Shown: piece after piece, positions 13,542 through 26,189 of the stretch | Layout: every line of letters starts with the position of its first letter | How positions within the stretch are numbered: position 1 is the stretch's first letter | Assembly: GCA_905331475.1 (NCBI GenBank) | Contig: CAJNYU010001571.1 | Coordinates: 198,018 to 262,017, forward strand | Direction: 5' to 3' | From: Rotaria socialis | Taxonomy: Eukaryota; Rotifera; Eurotatoria; Philodinida; Philodinidae | DNA length: 64,000 nt | Translations under genes and position numbers: made by a program | Notes under the pieces: generated by a model | Told to the model about the DNA's origin: nothing | Database searches by the model: none | The model's input: the letters and a program-made list of their open reading frames with translations, nothing else

Positions 13542-16084
13542 ATGAATCCTATCAATAGGCTCCCTTTACAAGGAGTTAAAGTTCTTGATTTAACACGTGT
13601 TTTAGCTGGTGAGATTCATGTTTGTCGACTTCTTTGATTAATCATTTCTGCAAATTCTAAGGACCGTTCGGTAGTATGATATTGGCTGATTACGGTGCAG
13701 ATGTAATTAAAGTTGAAAAACCAGGTAGATAAAAACGATATACATGCTTTTATCAAGTTTTATTCTGAAGGCCAGGGTGATGATACACGAACATGGGGAC
13801 CGCCTTATGTCGAAGATCAGAGTGCATATTTTTTAAGTATCAATCGAAATAAGCAAAGCATTGCTGTTGATATGAGTCGTAAACAAGGTCAAACAATTAT
13901 TCGTGAGGTAATTTTTGTTGAATTGAAATGTTTACAAAAATTCATGATTTTTATTTAATTAGTTAGCTAGAAAAAGTGATGTTGTAATGGAAAATTATTT
14001 ACCTGGGCAATTAAAGAAATTCGGTCTCGAATACAAAGATCTTCAATTGATTAATGATAGACTTATCTATTGTTCAATAACAGGTGCGATATAGAACTTT
14101 TATTTTTCTTATATTTTACTAATAATCAACATTATTTTAGGTTATGGAAGTCAAGGTCCCTATTCAAGAAGACCAGGCTATGATTTAATTATTCAAGCAT
14201 TAGGTGGCATGATGAGTATCACTGGAAGTTCAGTAAGATTTTATTTTGTTTTTATTTGCATAAATCATGTAGTTGTTATTGATGTATAAATTAAAAGTAG
14301 TTCCTAGGAACCTGTCAAAGTTGGTGTTGCTGTGATTGATATGGCTACGGGTTTATCGAGTGTTGGAGCTATTACTGCTGCTTTGTATCAACGTGAAAAA
14401 ACTGGTAAAGGAACAAAAATTGAATGTTCTTTACTTGAAACTCAAGTACGTAAAAATTCTACAGACTAAGACAAGAGTATTTGACTACTCCATAAATCAA
14501 AATATTACTTTATGATATGAAACCGATATATTGAAGTGATTATTGACACATGTTCTTTCTCTTGTGAAAAACATCAGCTCCGTATAACACCGAAGACAAG
14601 ATGATCATATGTCTACTTTATTATCGTTAAAATCCATAACATTAGTCAATATCATTCTCGTGAAAAATATTCTCAATATTAAAATTCAGTATCTGTTTTT
14701 CAACAAACGGTTTCTTAACGAGACGATAATATCTCAGTTATTATTGATGAAATTCGTGCTAAGGATAATTACGGATGTGGTATGTATTTGGAAAGACATA
14801 TTGTTCAGAAAAATTTGTGTTAACATGTTCCAACTAGTGATATCTAAATCATATAATTTCAGTGAATATGACCTGTCAGAAGACAAGTTACCGCTTGCAA
14901 TGAAAGTTCATTGTCATACTCTTACATGTAAAATTTGAGTTCTTTATCTTAACAAAAAGATCCAGCTTCATGTAGGCAACATCTATTATCTGAAAATATA
15001 TACTAATATCTAAATGGAAAAATGATGTTTTCTTTTTCATGTTTTCAGCTTTCTCTTCTATCACATATTGCTGCCAATTATTTGAATGGTGGTTGGGAAG
15101 CTCAACGTCATGGTACAGCTCATGCATCTATTGTTCCTTATCAGGCTTTTATATGTCAAGATGGTGAACGAATAATTGTCGGAGCTGCCAATGATCAATT
15201 TTTTCATGAGCTCTGTTCAGTTAGTTATATTTTAATCGTTTAAAATGCAATCTCAATTTATATTCTACTGTATGTGCATTTATAGATTGTTAATTTACCA
15301 GAACTTACAACGGATGATCTATTTAAAACTAATAAACTTCGTGTAACGAATAGAAAAAGCTTAATTTCCATTTTATCAAAAAAGTAAAATTTATTTTATC
15401 TAGAAATCAATTGTTTTTTCTATTATTTTGATTAATAGATTTTTAGAAAAACCTTTAGCTGAATGGATTGAACTCTTTCAAAAAGCAAATAAAATTCCTT
15501 ATGGCCCAATCAATGATATGAAAGGTGTTTTTGAAAATGAACAAGTAAATTTAGCATAAACACATGTGAGTTTAATACGAACTTTAAAGATTTCTTTATT
15601 TAGGTCACTTTTCTAAAACAAGTACTAGAAATGAAAAATCCAAATAGAAATAAGCCAGTCCGAATTGTTGGTAATTATAGTTTCATATTTATGTTTGTAT
15701 ACGAAAGATTTGACTGTAAACAAATAATAAATTTTTCGAATTGATTTATTATTTAGTCAATTTATTTGATATACAACTTTTTTTGACGTGAATCCTTCTC
15801 CTAATTTCATTCCATATTATTGTATTTGAATCTTTAAATCGTTTCAAAGTTTAAAAGATAACTTCAATCCATAATTCATGTCTTTCTCGATCGTTGAGTT
15901 GGGTTGAGAAAAATACTTTTTATTTTTAGGTCCATCAGCGAATTTTGAAAATATTGAAAAATCAGCAATGCTTCGTCGTGCTGCACCATTACTTGGTGAA
16001 CATACTCGTTCAATTCTTCAGACTGAACTTGGATATACAGATGAAAACATCGATAAACTTATTCAAGATAAAATTATTCAATAA
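13542..16084 (+). CDS. SUGCT: Succinate-hydroxymethylglutarate CoA-transferase (CaiB/BaiF family)
   Basis: Type III CoA-transferase that moves CoA from succinyl-CoA to dicarboxylates such as glutarate; the human enzyme is mitochondrial. Eleven exons: 13542-13608, 13662-13724, 13771-13907, 13963-14083, 14141-14232, 14308-14445, 15049-15219, 15286-15383, 15439-15544, 15604-15670, 15930-16084, giving 404 aa, close to the human length. Family blocks: [77 protein letters not shown], the presumed catalytic Asp in [37 protein letters not shown] and [13 protein letters not shown]. Intron 6 is unusually long (603 bp). No clear mitochondrial presequence precedes LQGVKVLD, so an upstream non-recognised exon or another location is possible. 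The tight similarity to SUGCT rather than to other family III members supports the name. Confidence 0.93.
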
Positions 16085-16413
16085 CTTAATTTGTACATCA
16101 TATATTCTTTGTGTTTAAGAAGTTCGAAAAACATGAAAATGAAAAGGCATACAATAGAAAATAAAATTCGACACAAACGAATTTTTTCTGTTTTCTTACA
16201 GATGACATAGGCAAAGCTTTGTACAGTATAACATCAGTATCAAAAATCAATCTTACAAATAGAAATTGTCAATCGAAATGAATGAAGAAGAAGAAGAAAT
16301 AAAATGAAGTATTCGCTTCGTTTTTGTTGTTGTCTATTTACATCTTATATACAAAACTCGAGAAAAAACAACAAAGCAAAAAACTATCACACTTGAGAAA
16401 AAAGCAGTGCTGT

Positions 16414-19400
16414 TTAACATTGCGATTCGTTATTTTGATCTTCGCTGATATTTTCTAGATCTTCATATTCACCATGTTTATATTTATGTCGTAACTAAAA
16501 GAAAACGATTTCATTGGAAGATTAAAAACAAATGATGCCTTTTAAAATGTGTTTTACTTCGTGCATAAATAAACATGACACATTCATATCCAATTGTGCT
16601 GCACCTGGTAAACCTTGTATTGATGCTAAGGAGCCCATAAAAGAATTTGGATCAGACATATCAAACATTTGTGTATGAATTCTATAAAAAAGATAATGAA
16701 TAAAAGCTAGAAATCAATCGATTGAAAACAAGTTTCTACTTTGAAAGAACACCATATTGTGCCGAACTTCGATAAGGTAAATCTGCTTTTGACACACCAC
16801 CATTTAGAAAACTGTTTTGTATTATTGAAGCATTCGGTGGAACTGGTACAGTTGTATGTGATGGAGTGTATGAGCTTGTATTCATCAATGGTTTCGAAAA
16901 AATTGAACGATTATTTAATGATGTTGTAGCTAAAATAAATCGAAGATTTTTCCTTCAAAATCTAAGCTACGATAAACATATGGAAAGAGAGCCTATTTTT
17001 CACTATGAACGTTTCTGTAGGTGTGCAAACTAAAATCATTGGAAGAGCATGTGAAACTAAAAATGTCTGGTTTCATGAGTTACACTTTTATACTGTTATA
17101 TAAAAAAGAACATTTGTTGAACTTGCTACAGATTTCATTTATATGAAAACAAAGAATTTCGAATATAAAAATTGGCGTTTTTGTTTTGGTCATAAATATC
17201 ATCGGAAAAATAGCAAAGTATAGTTTTAAAAGAACCTATAAATCTCATGCGATATGAATGCACATGACTCTAGATTGGATTTTGAAGAGGATTTCAACAG
17301 AAATAAATGACGTACATAGAGGATCACTGTAAAAACTTTGTTGAGTTTGAAGATTTTGCATATCATTCATTGACTGTTGAAGTACTGATGATCCATGCAT
17401 ATTTTCAACGGCTGTCAAAAAATATAATTAAATATAAATTGTTTCAGTCAAGAAAAATTAGCCAAACCTCGTTCTTGAATTTTTCCTAAATACGCTTCAC
17501 ATTGTTTAGACATTTGCCAATTAGGATTTGTATGATGAAAATGCATTAATGATAATTCAAGTTTTCCATCATTAGTTATGCCACCATCAGTATTCGAAGG
17601 TGATTTTGGACGTGTAGGTACAAACCACTAAAGGAAGAAAAGAAATTCTAATAGAGCAAAATCTAGCAAGTCAACATTTACTTTCAAATCTCCATGTTTT
17701 GTGATATCTAATTGAGCAAAGCTACAAACATCACCAACACCTTGTACATCAACTGTAAAATTGCGTAAGAAATCAATGATTTGTAAAGATTTACGACGGA
17801 ATTGAAAGCATAATACGAGTGGTGTTACAAATGCACTGAGAAGTTCTTCAAGAAAATAAACCTGAAATAAAAAGAACATTTTCGTAAGAAAAAAGTGAAT
17901 TAGTCTAATTTTATGCGTATAAAAATACAGTGAAATGCTAAAGTGATATATCATATATGAAAGACATTCACGTTTATTTTGTTATCGATTCTGAAAAATC
18001 GTACAATTTAAAAGTGCAGAAAATTATGCTAAATATTTTACTGTTATCATAAACAAGCCAAAGTAATCATGAAAATTTCGGTGTGAAAATTTTGAAAAAG
18101 AAAACCTCAAATACAATGGCATGGATCTTCATTCAAATGCAAATCAACAATTTGAAGTATATCTTTGAATTCTATTTCTTATTTAAAAAATTATCAATAG
18201 ACATACATATTTTAATTGAAACATTTGTCCGAATTCAGCTTGAACATAATCTGTGTGTCCATGATCTTTCCATGAATCTGGTTGATAGTGAACTTGTGCC
18301 AGAACAAGTTGTAACATTTGCTCTGGATCGAATACTGCGTGCTGTATTATAAAAAAAAAACATTTTTCTTAAAACAATTCTTTATCGTTCGGTTTTACTT
18401 CATCAGGTATTAATGATCGACAAACGCCAACAACAACACCGAGACTAGTCATTACTGTTAACATATGTTCAACATTAAGAACATCTTCATCATAAATTGT
18501 TAATAAGACTAAAACGGCTAATATAGCGCCAGAAGCAAAGCTAATAAATCTAAAGAAATATAAATATAAAATTTAGCAATGAACTCAATCTTATTTTCTT
18601 ATGTTTTTAAAATTTCTACTTTGCCGTTTCAACAATACTATAATTAACAAATGAATTCATATAAGCAATGGCTGGTTTATAACCACGATTTAGCCGTTGA
18701 TTAAGTGAATGATCAAGCTCATTGAAATGTCGTAGATAGAGTCGACCATAATTACTCCAACGACGACTACCCAATACACCTGGTTCACGTCGTACCAACT
18801 TAGAAAATGTACGAAATGGTTTATTTGATTAGATAATTGGATAAGTTATATTTTTACCTCAGTATAACCATAAAATAAATTTAATACTTGCCAAATAAAT
18901 ATAAATGGTGACAAAAGTAAATTTGCAAGACCATACAGTAAAATAAAAGTTGACAATCTAAATATAGTTTCATTTATCAAGATATACAATTGAATCTATA
19001 AATTTACTGTTTAGCTAATTTTTGGCGTTGACTATGAACTTTATATTCTTGTCGTAAATGCCAACGTTCATCGAATGGTGCATATGGACCCCCTAAATGT
19101 ATTCAAATTTTTTATTACAATGCAATATCATTGAAATTAATATATGAATGTTATAGACGTAGGTAAAGATTCAACTCTTATCTCTAGTGTATTTATTCAT
19201 TTATAAGTCTACAAAGAAAATTCTGACATAGACAATTAGAATCAAGATCCAATATTTCATCCAATAGGTATTCAAATATTTTTTCTTTGTTTCACAGTAT
19301 TTCATTGAGACTAGAAATATCTTTAAAATTTCTGCTGATTAGCATATTTTCACATTTGTCGAGTGTTCAAGCCTCAGATGGATTTCTTACTGCATCATGT

Positions 19401-20890
19401 CTGTATCACTGGATTGTTTTTTTCCCCGATACTCAATATCTTAACTTCAGGATATTCGTGTCGACTGCAACTATAAATGAGTAAAGTATCACGTTGAAAT
19501 TTTCTTTTGCAGTATGCATCAAAAGATGGATTTACAACTTAGAAAATGAATTGAAATGCGACCCACAAGTCTATAGCGAAGAATCATTTTAGAGTTTTAT
19601 TAGTCTGACTGAGACCTTTTTCTTAAGGATTAGCGTCAACTACTCTCAAATCAAAGTTGTCACTTAAAACTACTGTGAATAAAACATTGAGATAGCTTTA
19701 CAATAGTCTACAAATCGAGAACTAGACCAAAAATATGTAAAAACAAATAGTTTTTGTTAGAATTTCAAACGATTAGTTAATTATTAATAAAAAGAATTTA
19801 TCATTCAATTGCATTTAACAAACTTACAAAATAGTACTAAACGCAGATTGAACTTGAAACCGGTCGTAAATGATATTCTAAAATTGATTGAATGAGAAAG
19901 AAAATGATTAGAAAAATAATCGACAACATACATATCACCAAGTATTGGTAAATGAATTCTTGGTGGTAAAATTCCTTTATTCACCATAGCCACTTCATAA
20001 TTTTTAAAGCGTAATAATCGATTGTGAATATCTAGTTCTGTTAAATTTAATTTATGTATACACAAATGATGTGTTCGTTGAGCAAGTAATAATCTTTGTT
20101 GAACTTCATGCCAAGTCATATTAGATAGATCATTCTACAAGAGAACGCTCTCAAAGAGAAAACATATATTGAGATGATATTCTATACCGGTTTAATATCC
20201 AAAGCTTGAATATAAAATGCTCGAATATTATAATATGAAATCAGATTGTACAGAGCTCGTGAAAAACGATAAAGCCAATAGATTATAGAAAGTATTATGC
20301 ATGAAGTTGTTAATAAATGCATACTAAATTTAGGAAAGAATAGAATAGACTTTTTATAATAAACTCAAAATTAACAATATACTGGCTGAGACACTGTTGA
20401 GGTGATTGAATAATGTCATCAAAATGTATCTTATGAGTTATATTTCTTGCTGATGGTGTTGAACGAAACAAAAGTGGATAATCAATACATTGGACAATTA
20501 AGACAGTAAATGAAACAATAAATATAAATTGTCTATTTCAATAAAAAATTGTCTAAATACATGAAAGAGAAAAATAATTTCATCGAACTTACACAAGACC
20601 GAATATTTCAGAAAGTATAATACAAAAAAACCCATGTTGTTGATGATATTGATATACACGTACAAAAAAATCATCCAGATCTTTTTGATGACTCCATTGA
20701 GATTCTTTAAAAAACAAAAATAAAATTCGCTTATTGAGATATATAAGCGATTGATTTTTCTTTAATGTTCTTTACGTTTTTCACTATTATTTAGATCTTC
20801 TTCCGTATCGAATTGCATAAAAGGAGATAAACTTTGGTCTGGTACTTCGGCACCATCATTATCTTCATTAACAAGAGTTCGATAATCCAT
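16414..20890 (-). CDS. ATG9: Autophagy protein 9 (lipid scramblase of autophagosome growth)
   Basis: Multi-pass membrane protein that cycles on small vesicles and scrambles lipids during phagophore expansion. Start codon at 20890-20888 (MDYRTLVNEDNDGAEV), then exons read along the minus strand: QWSHQKDLDDFFVRVYQYHQ (about 20700-20590), the hallmark block MTWHEVQQRLLLAQRTHH plus CIHKLNLTELDIHNRLLRFK (20119-19960), RREPGVLGSRRWSNYGRLYL with LNRGYKPAIAYMNSF (18798-18616), FLEELLSAFVTPLVLCFQFR and IIDFLRNFTVDVQGVGDVCS (17870-17690), then KLELSLMHFHHTNPNWQM (near 17540). The C-terminal exons are 16930-16742, about 16686-16562, and 16495-16414 (ends NISEDQNNESQC, acidic). Larger introns lie at about 16931-17460, 17960-18200 and 19090-19800. 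It is the last gene of a four-gene minus-strand array, 133 bp after METTL17. Identification is firm; some exon edges were not resolved. Confidence 0.95.
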
Positions 20891-21022
20891 TTGACAACTG
20901 TTCTTTAAAGTATTTTTTTTTGTTTTTCTTTTAAATATTATCTAAAAGTTATAACAATATGAAATCATAGAGATTATTTCTTTGTTTTTATCTCTGTATA
21001 ACAACGTGTAAAACAAAAATAA

Positions 21023-24000
21023 CTAAGTTCTATAGGCTCGTCTCCGTCTTGGCGAAGAAATTATTTCATTTTCTTTATTTGTTGTTGATTTATCTTCAAT
21101 GACTTCAGCAGTTACTGGAAATATATCACCAGGTGCAGCATGATGTGATAAACGATGAAGACCACTGAAACAAACAAAAAATATTTAACTCATAGACGCA
21201 CAACTGTTTACAATAAAAAAAAGTATTCGTTTATTTTTAGATCATTAAAAGACTATCGAGTTAGATTCAGAATTATACGTAGCAGAATTACATCAGTATG
21301 TCTTTATTGAAATTGGCACAAAATTCTCCATTATAAATGCAACAGCTCTAAATTTTTTCACGGATAATAAGACAAATGAAACACTATTCTGAAAAACTAT
21401 TTTTCTAGAAATTTTGAAACGATAATATATTGATAATTGTCCAGTTATAATTCAATATAAAATTCTAGAAAACTATTCAAAAAAGAGCGGCAAATTTTGA
21501 TTTTGAAGAATTGTTATTAGATGTAGTCGGAAGTCTTTAGGTAACCGAAAAACTTGTGAATATTTTGTCTTGAGATTTTCCCATCATAGACTATGAATTA
21601 AACGGAAAATTACATACACGCCGTGTTTATTTTTTGATATAGGCACATTGACATATTCACCATTGGGGCAACAAAGTCGAACATGCTGATGATTTTTACG
21701 GTCAATGATGGGTTCAATAACACGTGGCCATGTTCCATAAATATCTTTGAAAAAATATAATGTAAATGAGAGCAAGAAGCTTGTTTCTAATTTCACCATT
21801 TTTATCTCGTTCGCCTTTTCTAACGACAATATATGACATTTGAGCTATTTCAAAATTGGGTACATTCTATATCAGAAGAGAAAAACGAAAATTAGTTTGT
21901 AACAAAAATTAAAAATAAATAAATGTTACTCGTTGAAGATCAAATATTTGTAATGGTCTAAATCGAGTTGCTATGCGACATGGAGTATTTAGCTGTGCTT
22001 TTGGGCAAGTCATATCGTGCGGACACTAAATTTCACACACAATTCAAATACTCCAAAGATAAATATTATTATATCGGAGTAATGTTGATTGTTACCGGTG
22101 AAAAAATATGTGCTGGAGAGTACCGTTTAGTAAATGATGAGTCATCATTTTCTTTCAACGATTCTTCATCATTCATTTCTTCAACATCATTCTTGTTAAT
22201 CGTTTCGGCAGAAACAGCAATACGCTAAAAACAGACATCACACTATTGTAGAAGTTAAAATATACGACATCAATTTTATGTTTGCTCGTCATATCATCTG
22301 ATCATATAGAAACAATGAGAATTAGCACGTGAGCCATAGAGAGATTGTTTCGTTGGTCTATTATGTAGTGATTCATGCAATTTGCTTTCTATGATCTCTT
22401 TTGTTTTGTATAATTTACGATATATCCCCCATGTTGTTTACCATTTTCTTTCCGTATGTTCTCGCATAGTACAGGGTTGTTTTTTTGCAATACGTCATCA
22501 ACTTATCGTATTACAGCCTCAATTGCGCATTCGGGAAGAAACAAATCGATGCTATTTCTATTAGTAGAAAATAAGCAAGTGTTTGTTTTCTGTCCTTCAT
22601 CAAAATCTCTTTTCTCTCCTATACAATCGAGTCCAACTTGTGTGCCACTTAACTATTAACTAAAAAAACATTTGACAATAATATTTTACAGAACTTACAT
22701 TTAAAATATTATCACGAGCTTCATTAATTGCTGTATAACCATGAATATTTCCGCGCTCAATAAGAATCTAAATTGAACCGTTGAATAAAATTAATTTTCT
22801 TCAAAAAGATAAAACAATTACTAGAAAACCACCAGGTTTAACATTATACCACAAAGATTGAACAGCTTTCAAACGTTCAAAACGATTCTCAAATTCAAAT
22901 AACGTATGATCAGCAACAACTAAATCGAATACATTCTGAAAGAGAAATAGATTCATTATTTTGCAAAACGAGTTCTTTTGCGAAAAGATGGCCGGATCAA
23001 AAATGTTTCTAAAACTTTCATCTTACAGAAAAAAAAATGCCTTTAAAAGATTAACAGTGTCAATAACTTATTTTGTTACAAACTGTACTCATTATGAAAA
23101 CCATTGTAAATTGTAAAACATAATACATCCATTTCAATTTTTATCAAAACAACAAAGAGAAGCCTTTGGTACAATGATTCTCATTCACGCAACATAGATA
23201 AAAGCTCGCTCAAGTACATTTTTATTTCTTATCGAAATATAAATTTTCTATACGATAAATTTATTTTAAAAAATGTTTTACTCTTCAAAAAATCTATTTC
23301 CAATTGGAATTAAATCATTCCTGTTGTTCAAGATTTTTTTTAGAATTAATTCTAACTGTTACTCTTGAGAAAAAAATAGTTATAAATAAAATTCATTTCT
23401 TCACTAATCCCCTAGTAACTTACTTCACGTCCATGTGGCATAAATTGTCGATAGACAACACCATGCACGAGTGGTGTTTTATTCGGTTGACCTTTCTGTA
23501 ATATCAATTGAGATAGTTCATTCATTTCACGTGCTTTATCAACATTGAGAATTTCAGCAAATGTTTGTTTACCCCATACATGCATGGCTGCCCTTTAAAT
23601 AAAAATAAAATAAAATACGAACTCATAGATAAACTTACCACATAACAGAACCAACACCAGATCCGAAATCGAATAAACGAACCGGTAGAAAATCTCGTTC
23701 TCTTTTTTTAATCTAAATAATTTCTTTCTCCAAATTCTGATGATTTACTTTAAATAAGGTTACCTCATTGAAAATTTGCGAAAGCATAGCATAATGTGAT
23801 GCGAAATTAGTTGCCAAATATATTTTTGATTTGTATTCATCGAAGCTAACATTTACAAAATAAATTCTTTTTCTGTAGGTATTCAATATTTTACCTTAAT
23901 GGTTGCCAACGGTAAATTGAGGATTTTAATCGTTTGACTAATTCATGTTGTCGTTTGAGATTTATTTCTTCACGCTGTTCAGGACTCAATGCTAATGTAT

Positions 24001-24545
24001 TCATTCGTGCTTAAAATAAAACCAAAGTAGATATTAGAAGAAGAAAATTTTCTATAGAGACTTACGTTCAGTATCGATTAAATTTTGTATAACATTTTGT
24101 GCTATAGTTTGTAATTCGCGTTGTTCCATTGGTAAGTGTCGTTCAGCTAAATGATCTGCAAGTAATTTCATGTCTACTTTAAGCCGTTGCGGTTCAATGT
24201 CTATCAGCAAATAATAATAGTAATCCAATGATTGTTAGTGAATAACAAAAACAGCAATAATATTCGTACCAGATAGAACGGTATTAATTGTTTCTTCAAG
24301 TTGTTTTGGTAATACATTTTTATGATAAAATTTTCCTTTATGCTCTTTAAAGAAAGCTGATTTTGTACTATCAGATGTTAATTGTTTATTAACTTCTGAA
24401 TCAAGTTCCAGTCGAACATTTCGTGGAAGATTTTGAACAAACTATATGAGCATCATTTAGAAGGGTTTTTACAACGAAAACGATTATCACTCACTCGACG
24501 TGAAACATAATTAACAGTTGACAAAGAATGCCGAGAGAGAATCAT
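21023..24545 (-). CDS. METTL17: METTL17-like mitochondrial methyltransferase-fold protein (mitoribosome assembly)
   Basis: Rsm22/METTL17 family: a methyltransferase-fold protein that binds the mitochondrial small ribosomal subunit during assembly and carries an Fe-S cluster. The start at 24545 (MILSRHSLSTVNYVSRRFVQ, presequence-like) lies directly after an AG. Blocks seen on the minus strand: LADHLAERHLPMEQRELQ, VRLFDFGSGVGSVMWAA (SAM-site motif), EILNVDKAREMNEL, QFMPHGREFVFDLVVADHTL, FEFENRFERLKAVQSLW, VKPGGFLILIERGN. A short exon at 22025-21930 carries CPHDMTC with a further Cys nine residues on, and a later exon carries VRLCCPNGEYV. These match the four cluster-ligand cysteines of human METTL17. 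The C-terminus ends with a basic SPRRRRAYRT; stop at 21023-21025. An acidic Asp/Glu/Ser-rich insert near 22140-22220 looks lineage-specific. Confidence 0.88.
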
Positions 24546-24641
24546 CTAAAGTGACAAAGTTCCTATTGCAAATTTTACTGTAAATAAAAGAAATGAATTG
24601 AAAATCCACAAGAAAAAAAACGACAAAAACACACAAATGAA

Positions 24642-26079
24642 TTAAAGTCCTAGTGTTTTTCGAACACAACGTTTTGCTGTTTCATCGAATTTTTCACGAT
24701 TTTCTCGGAACATTTTTGCAGCATCAACATTTGCTGGACTTGCTTCATTAGGTTCTATGAAAAATAAAGCATACAAATTCATGATTAACATTAAACGATG
24801 TTTACCAGCGAGTAAAGAAACAACGGAGAGTAAAATCTTTTCAATACTTTGTACAGGACTCCAGCGTTCAGCACTTGTTTCATAACCCTAAAAGCAATAT
24901 TCAGTTAAAATAAATCGACTTAAATTAGAGTTTATCTGGTTCAGATATTATGAGATAGATTTCTAAATGGTTTGTAGAGATCCAGTACCAGTTCTACCTA
25001 TTATACCAATATCTGAATTCATTTCATACCAACTACATTGGTATATAACCTTTTTTAAAGTGTCTATTTCATTGTAAATTAACTAAATGTATGTAGTGTT
25101 CAGTAAACTACGATAGTGAATTCTTAGCCTGATATAAAACCTTTTGATCCAGTGGGTTCGAATAGATTTTTTTTACGTGATAAACTCAGACCTAGGCATT
25201 CATAAGGCAAATGCTTATGTTTAAACATAAAATTTATTAAGTATTACAATACGAACGAGAGCAAGTGAACTTATCTCGGCCGTTTAAATATGTTTCAGAC
25301 ATGTTTAGTGGCAGAATAGAATTCTCTAGAGTGTATTTCGAGATAAAATTAAGAAAAATGACTTGTTACTGTATCTGTCTTCGAATCTAAAAATAAAAAC
25401 CGTACACTTGTATATGCCTTATTACCATCATTTCAAAAGAAACATCAAGTTTCGACAGTTTTCCGCAAGAAATGCCTAATGAAATTTTGATTAACTGCTA
25501 CTAACTTCTTTAGTGATGAACACGATAAGTCACAGGTAGGTGCTATTCAGTAAATAATGTAATATATAAATATAATGACATTGACTAAAGATATCTATTT
25601 TCGCTTACCATTGGATCATCACCAGGCGCATGTAAGATTGATATACATACTCTACCATCAGGATACACTAATTAAGAAAATATGACAATAACTAAATCAT
25701 TAATTTTCATTTTCCTACCGTTCGGATGAAAAATTTCACTAACAAATTTCATTTTAGGTGGACTTAGTGGATAATCGCTTGGGAAATGAAGACGAGTGGC
25801 AAAAACTCCAAATTCAAATGGTGTACCATTAGGTCCTCTATTTAATTAAATAAAAGACAAAACTCCATGAAACATAGTCTTGTTATACAAACGTAATGAG
25901 TGCCTCCCATTCAAAAAAATTTTCGTCGCTAATTGGTCCAGCTAAAATTCCATCTGGTGGATTGTTTGTTAGTTCTACAATAATAGAATAAATTAACAAG
26001 AAGATTTTCTCTTCATTTTCTAACGAAAATTCTTACGTTTATATTCAGCTATTAAACGTCGTAATGCCGAACCGGCCAT
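24642..26079 (-). CDS. UBE2G2: Ubiquitin-conjugating enzyme E2 G2 (UBC7 type, ERAD)
   Basis: E2 enzyme that loads ubiquitin for endoplasmic-reticulum-associated degradation. Joined exons give exactly 165 aa, the length of human UBE2G2. They start MAGSALRRLIAEYKQLTNNP and end KFDETAKRCVRKTLGL. The catalytic cysteine is residue 89 in [20 protein letters not shown]. The acidic loop typical of G2-type E2s (after the cysteine, APGDDPMGYETSAERW) is intact. The first donor is at 26036 and one intron is unusually long (24888-25608, 721 bp); the rest are about 50-60 bp. The start codon at 26079 is immediately preceded by a pyrimidine-rich AG (acceptor-like), leaving no room for a 5' UTR in the genome and suggesting trans-splicing. 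Distances: 97 bp to the METTL17 start and 111 bp from the MRPL10 stop. Confidence 0.97.
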
Positions 26080-26189
26080 CTGAAAATATCCTAAGAAGTA
26101 ACAATTGAAAAAAGGACAAAAAAAACTTCATTTTATCTTTTCTTTTTTTTTCTCGTAAAGAAACAAAAACAAAATGTATAATAAACAAA

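Noticed and set aside
21968..22228. 86-codon plus-strand open frame
   Set aside because: Antisense to METTL17 exons that contain conserved cysteines and the acidic insert.
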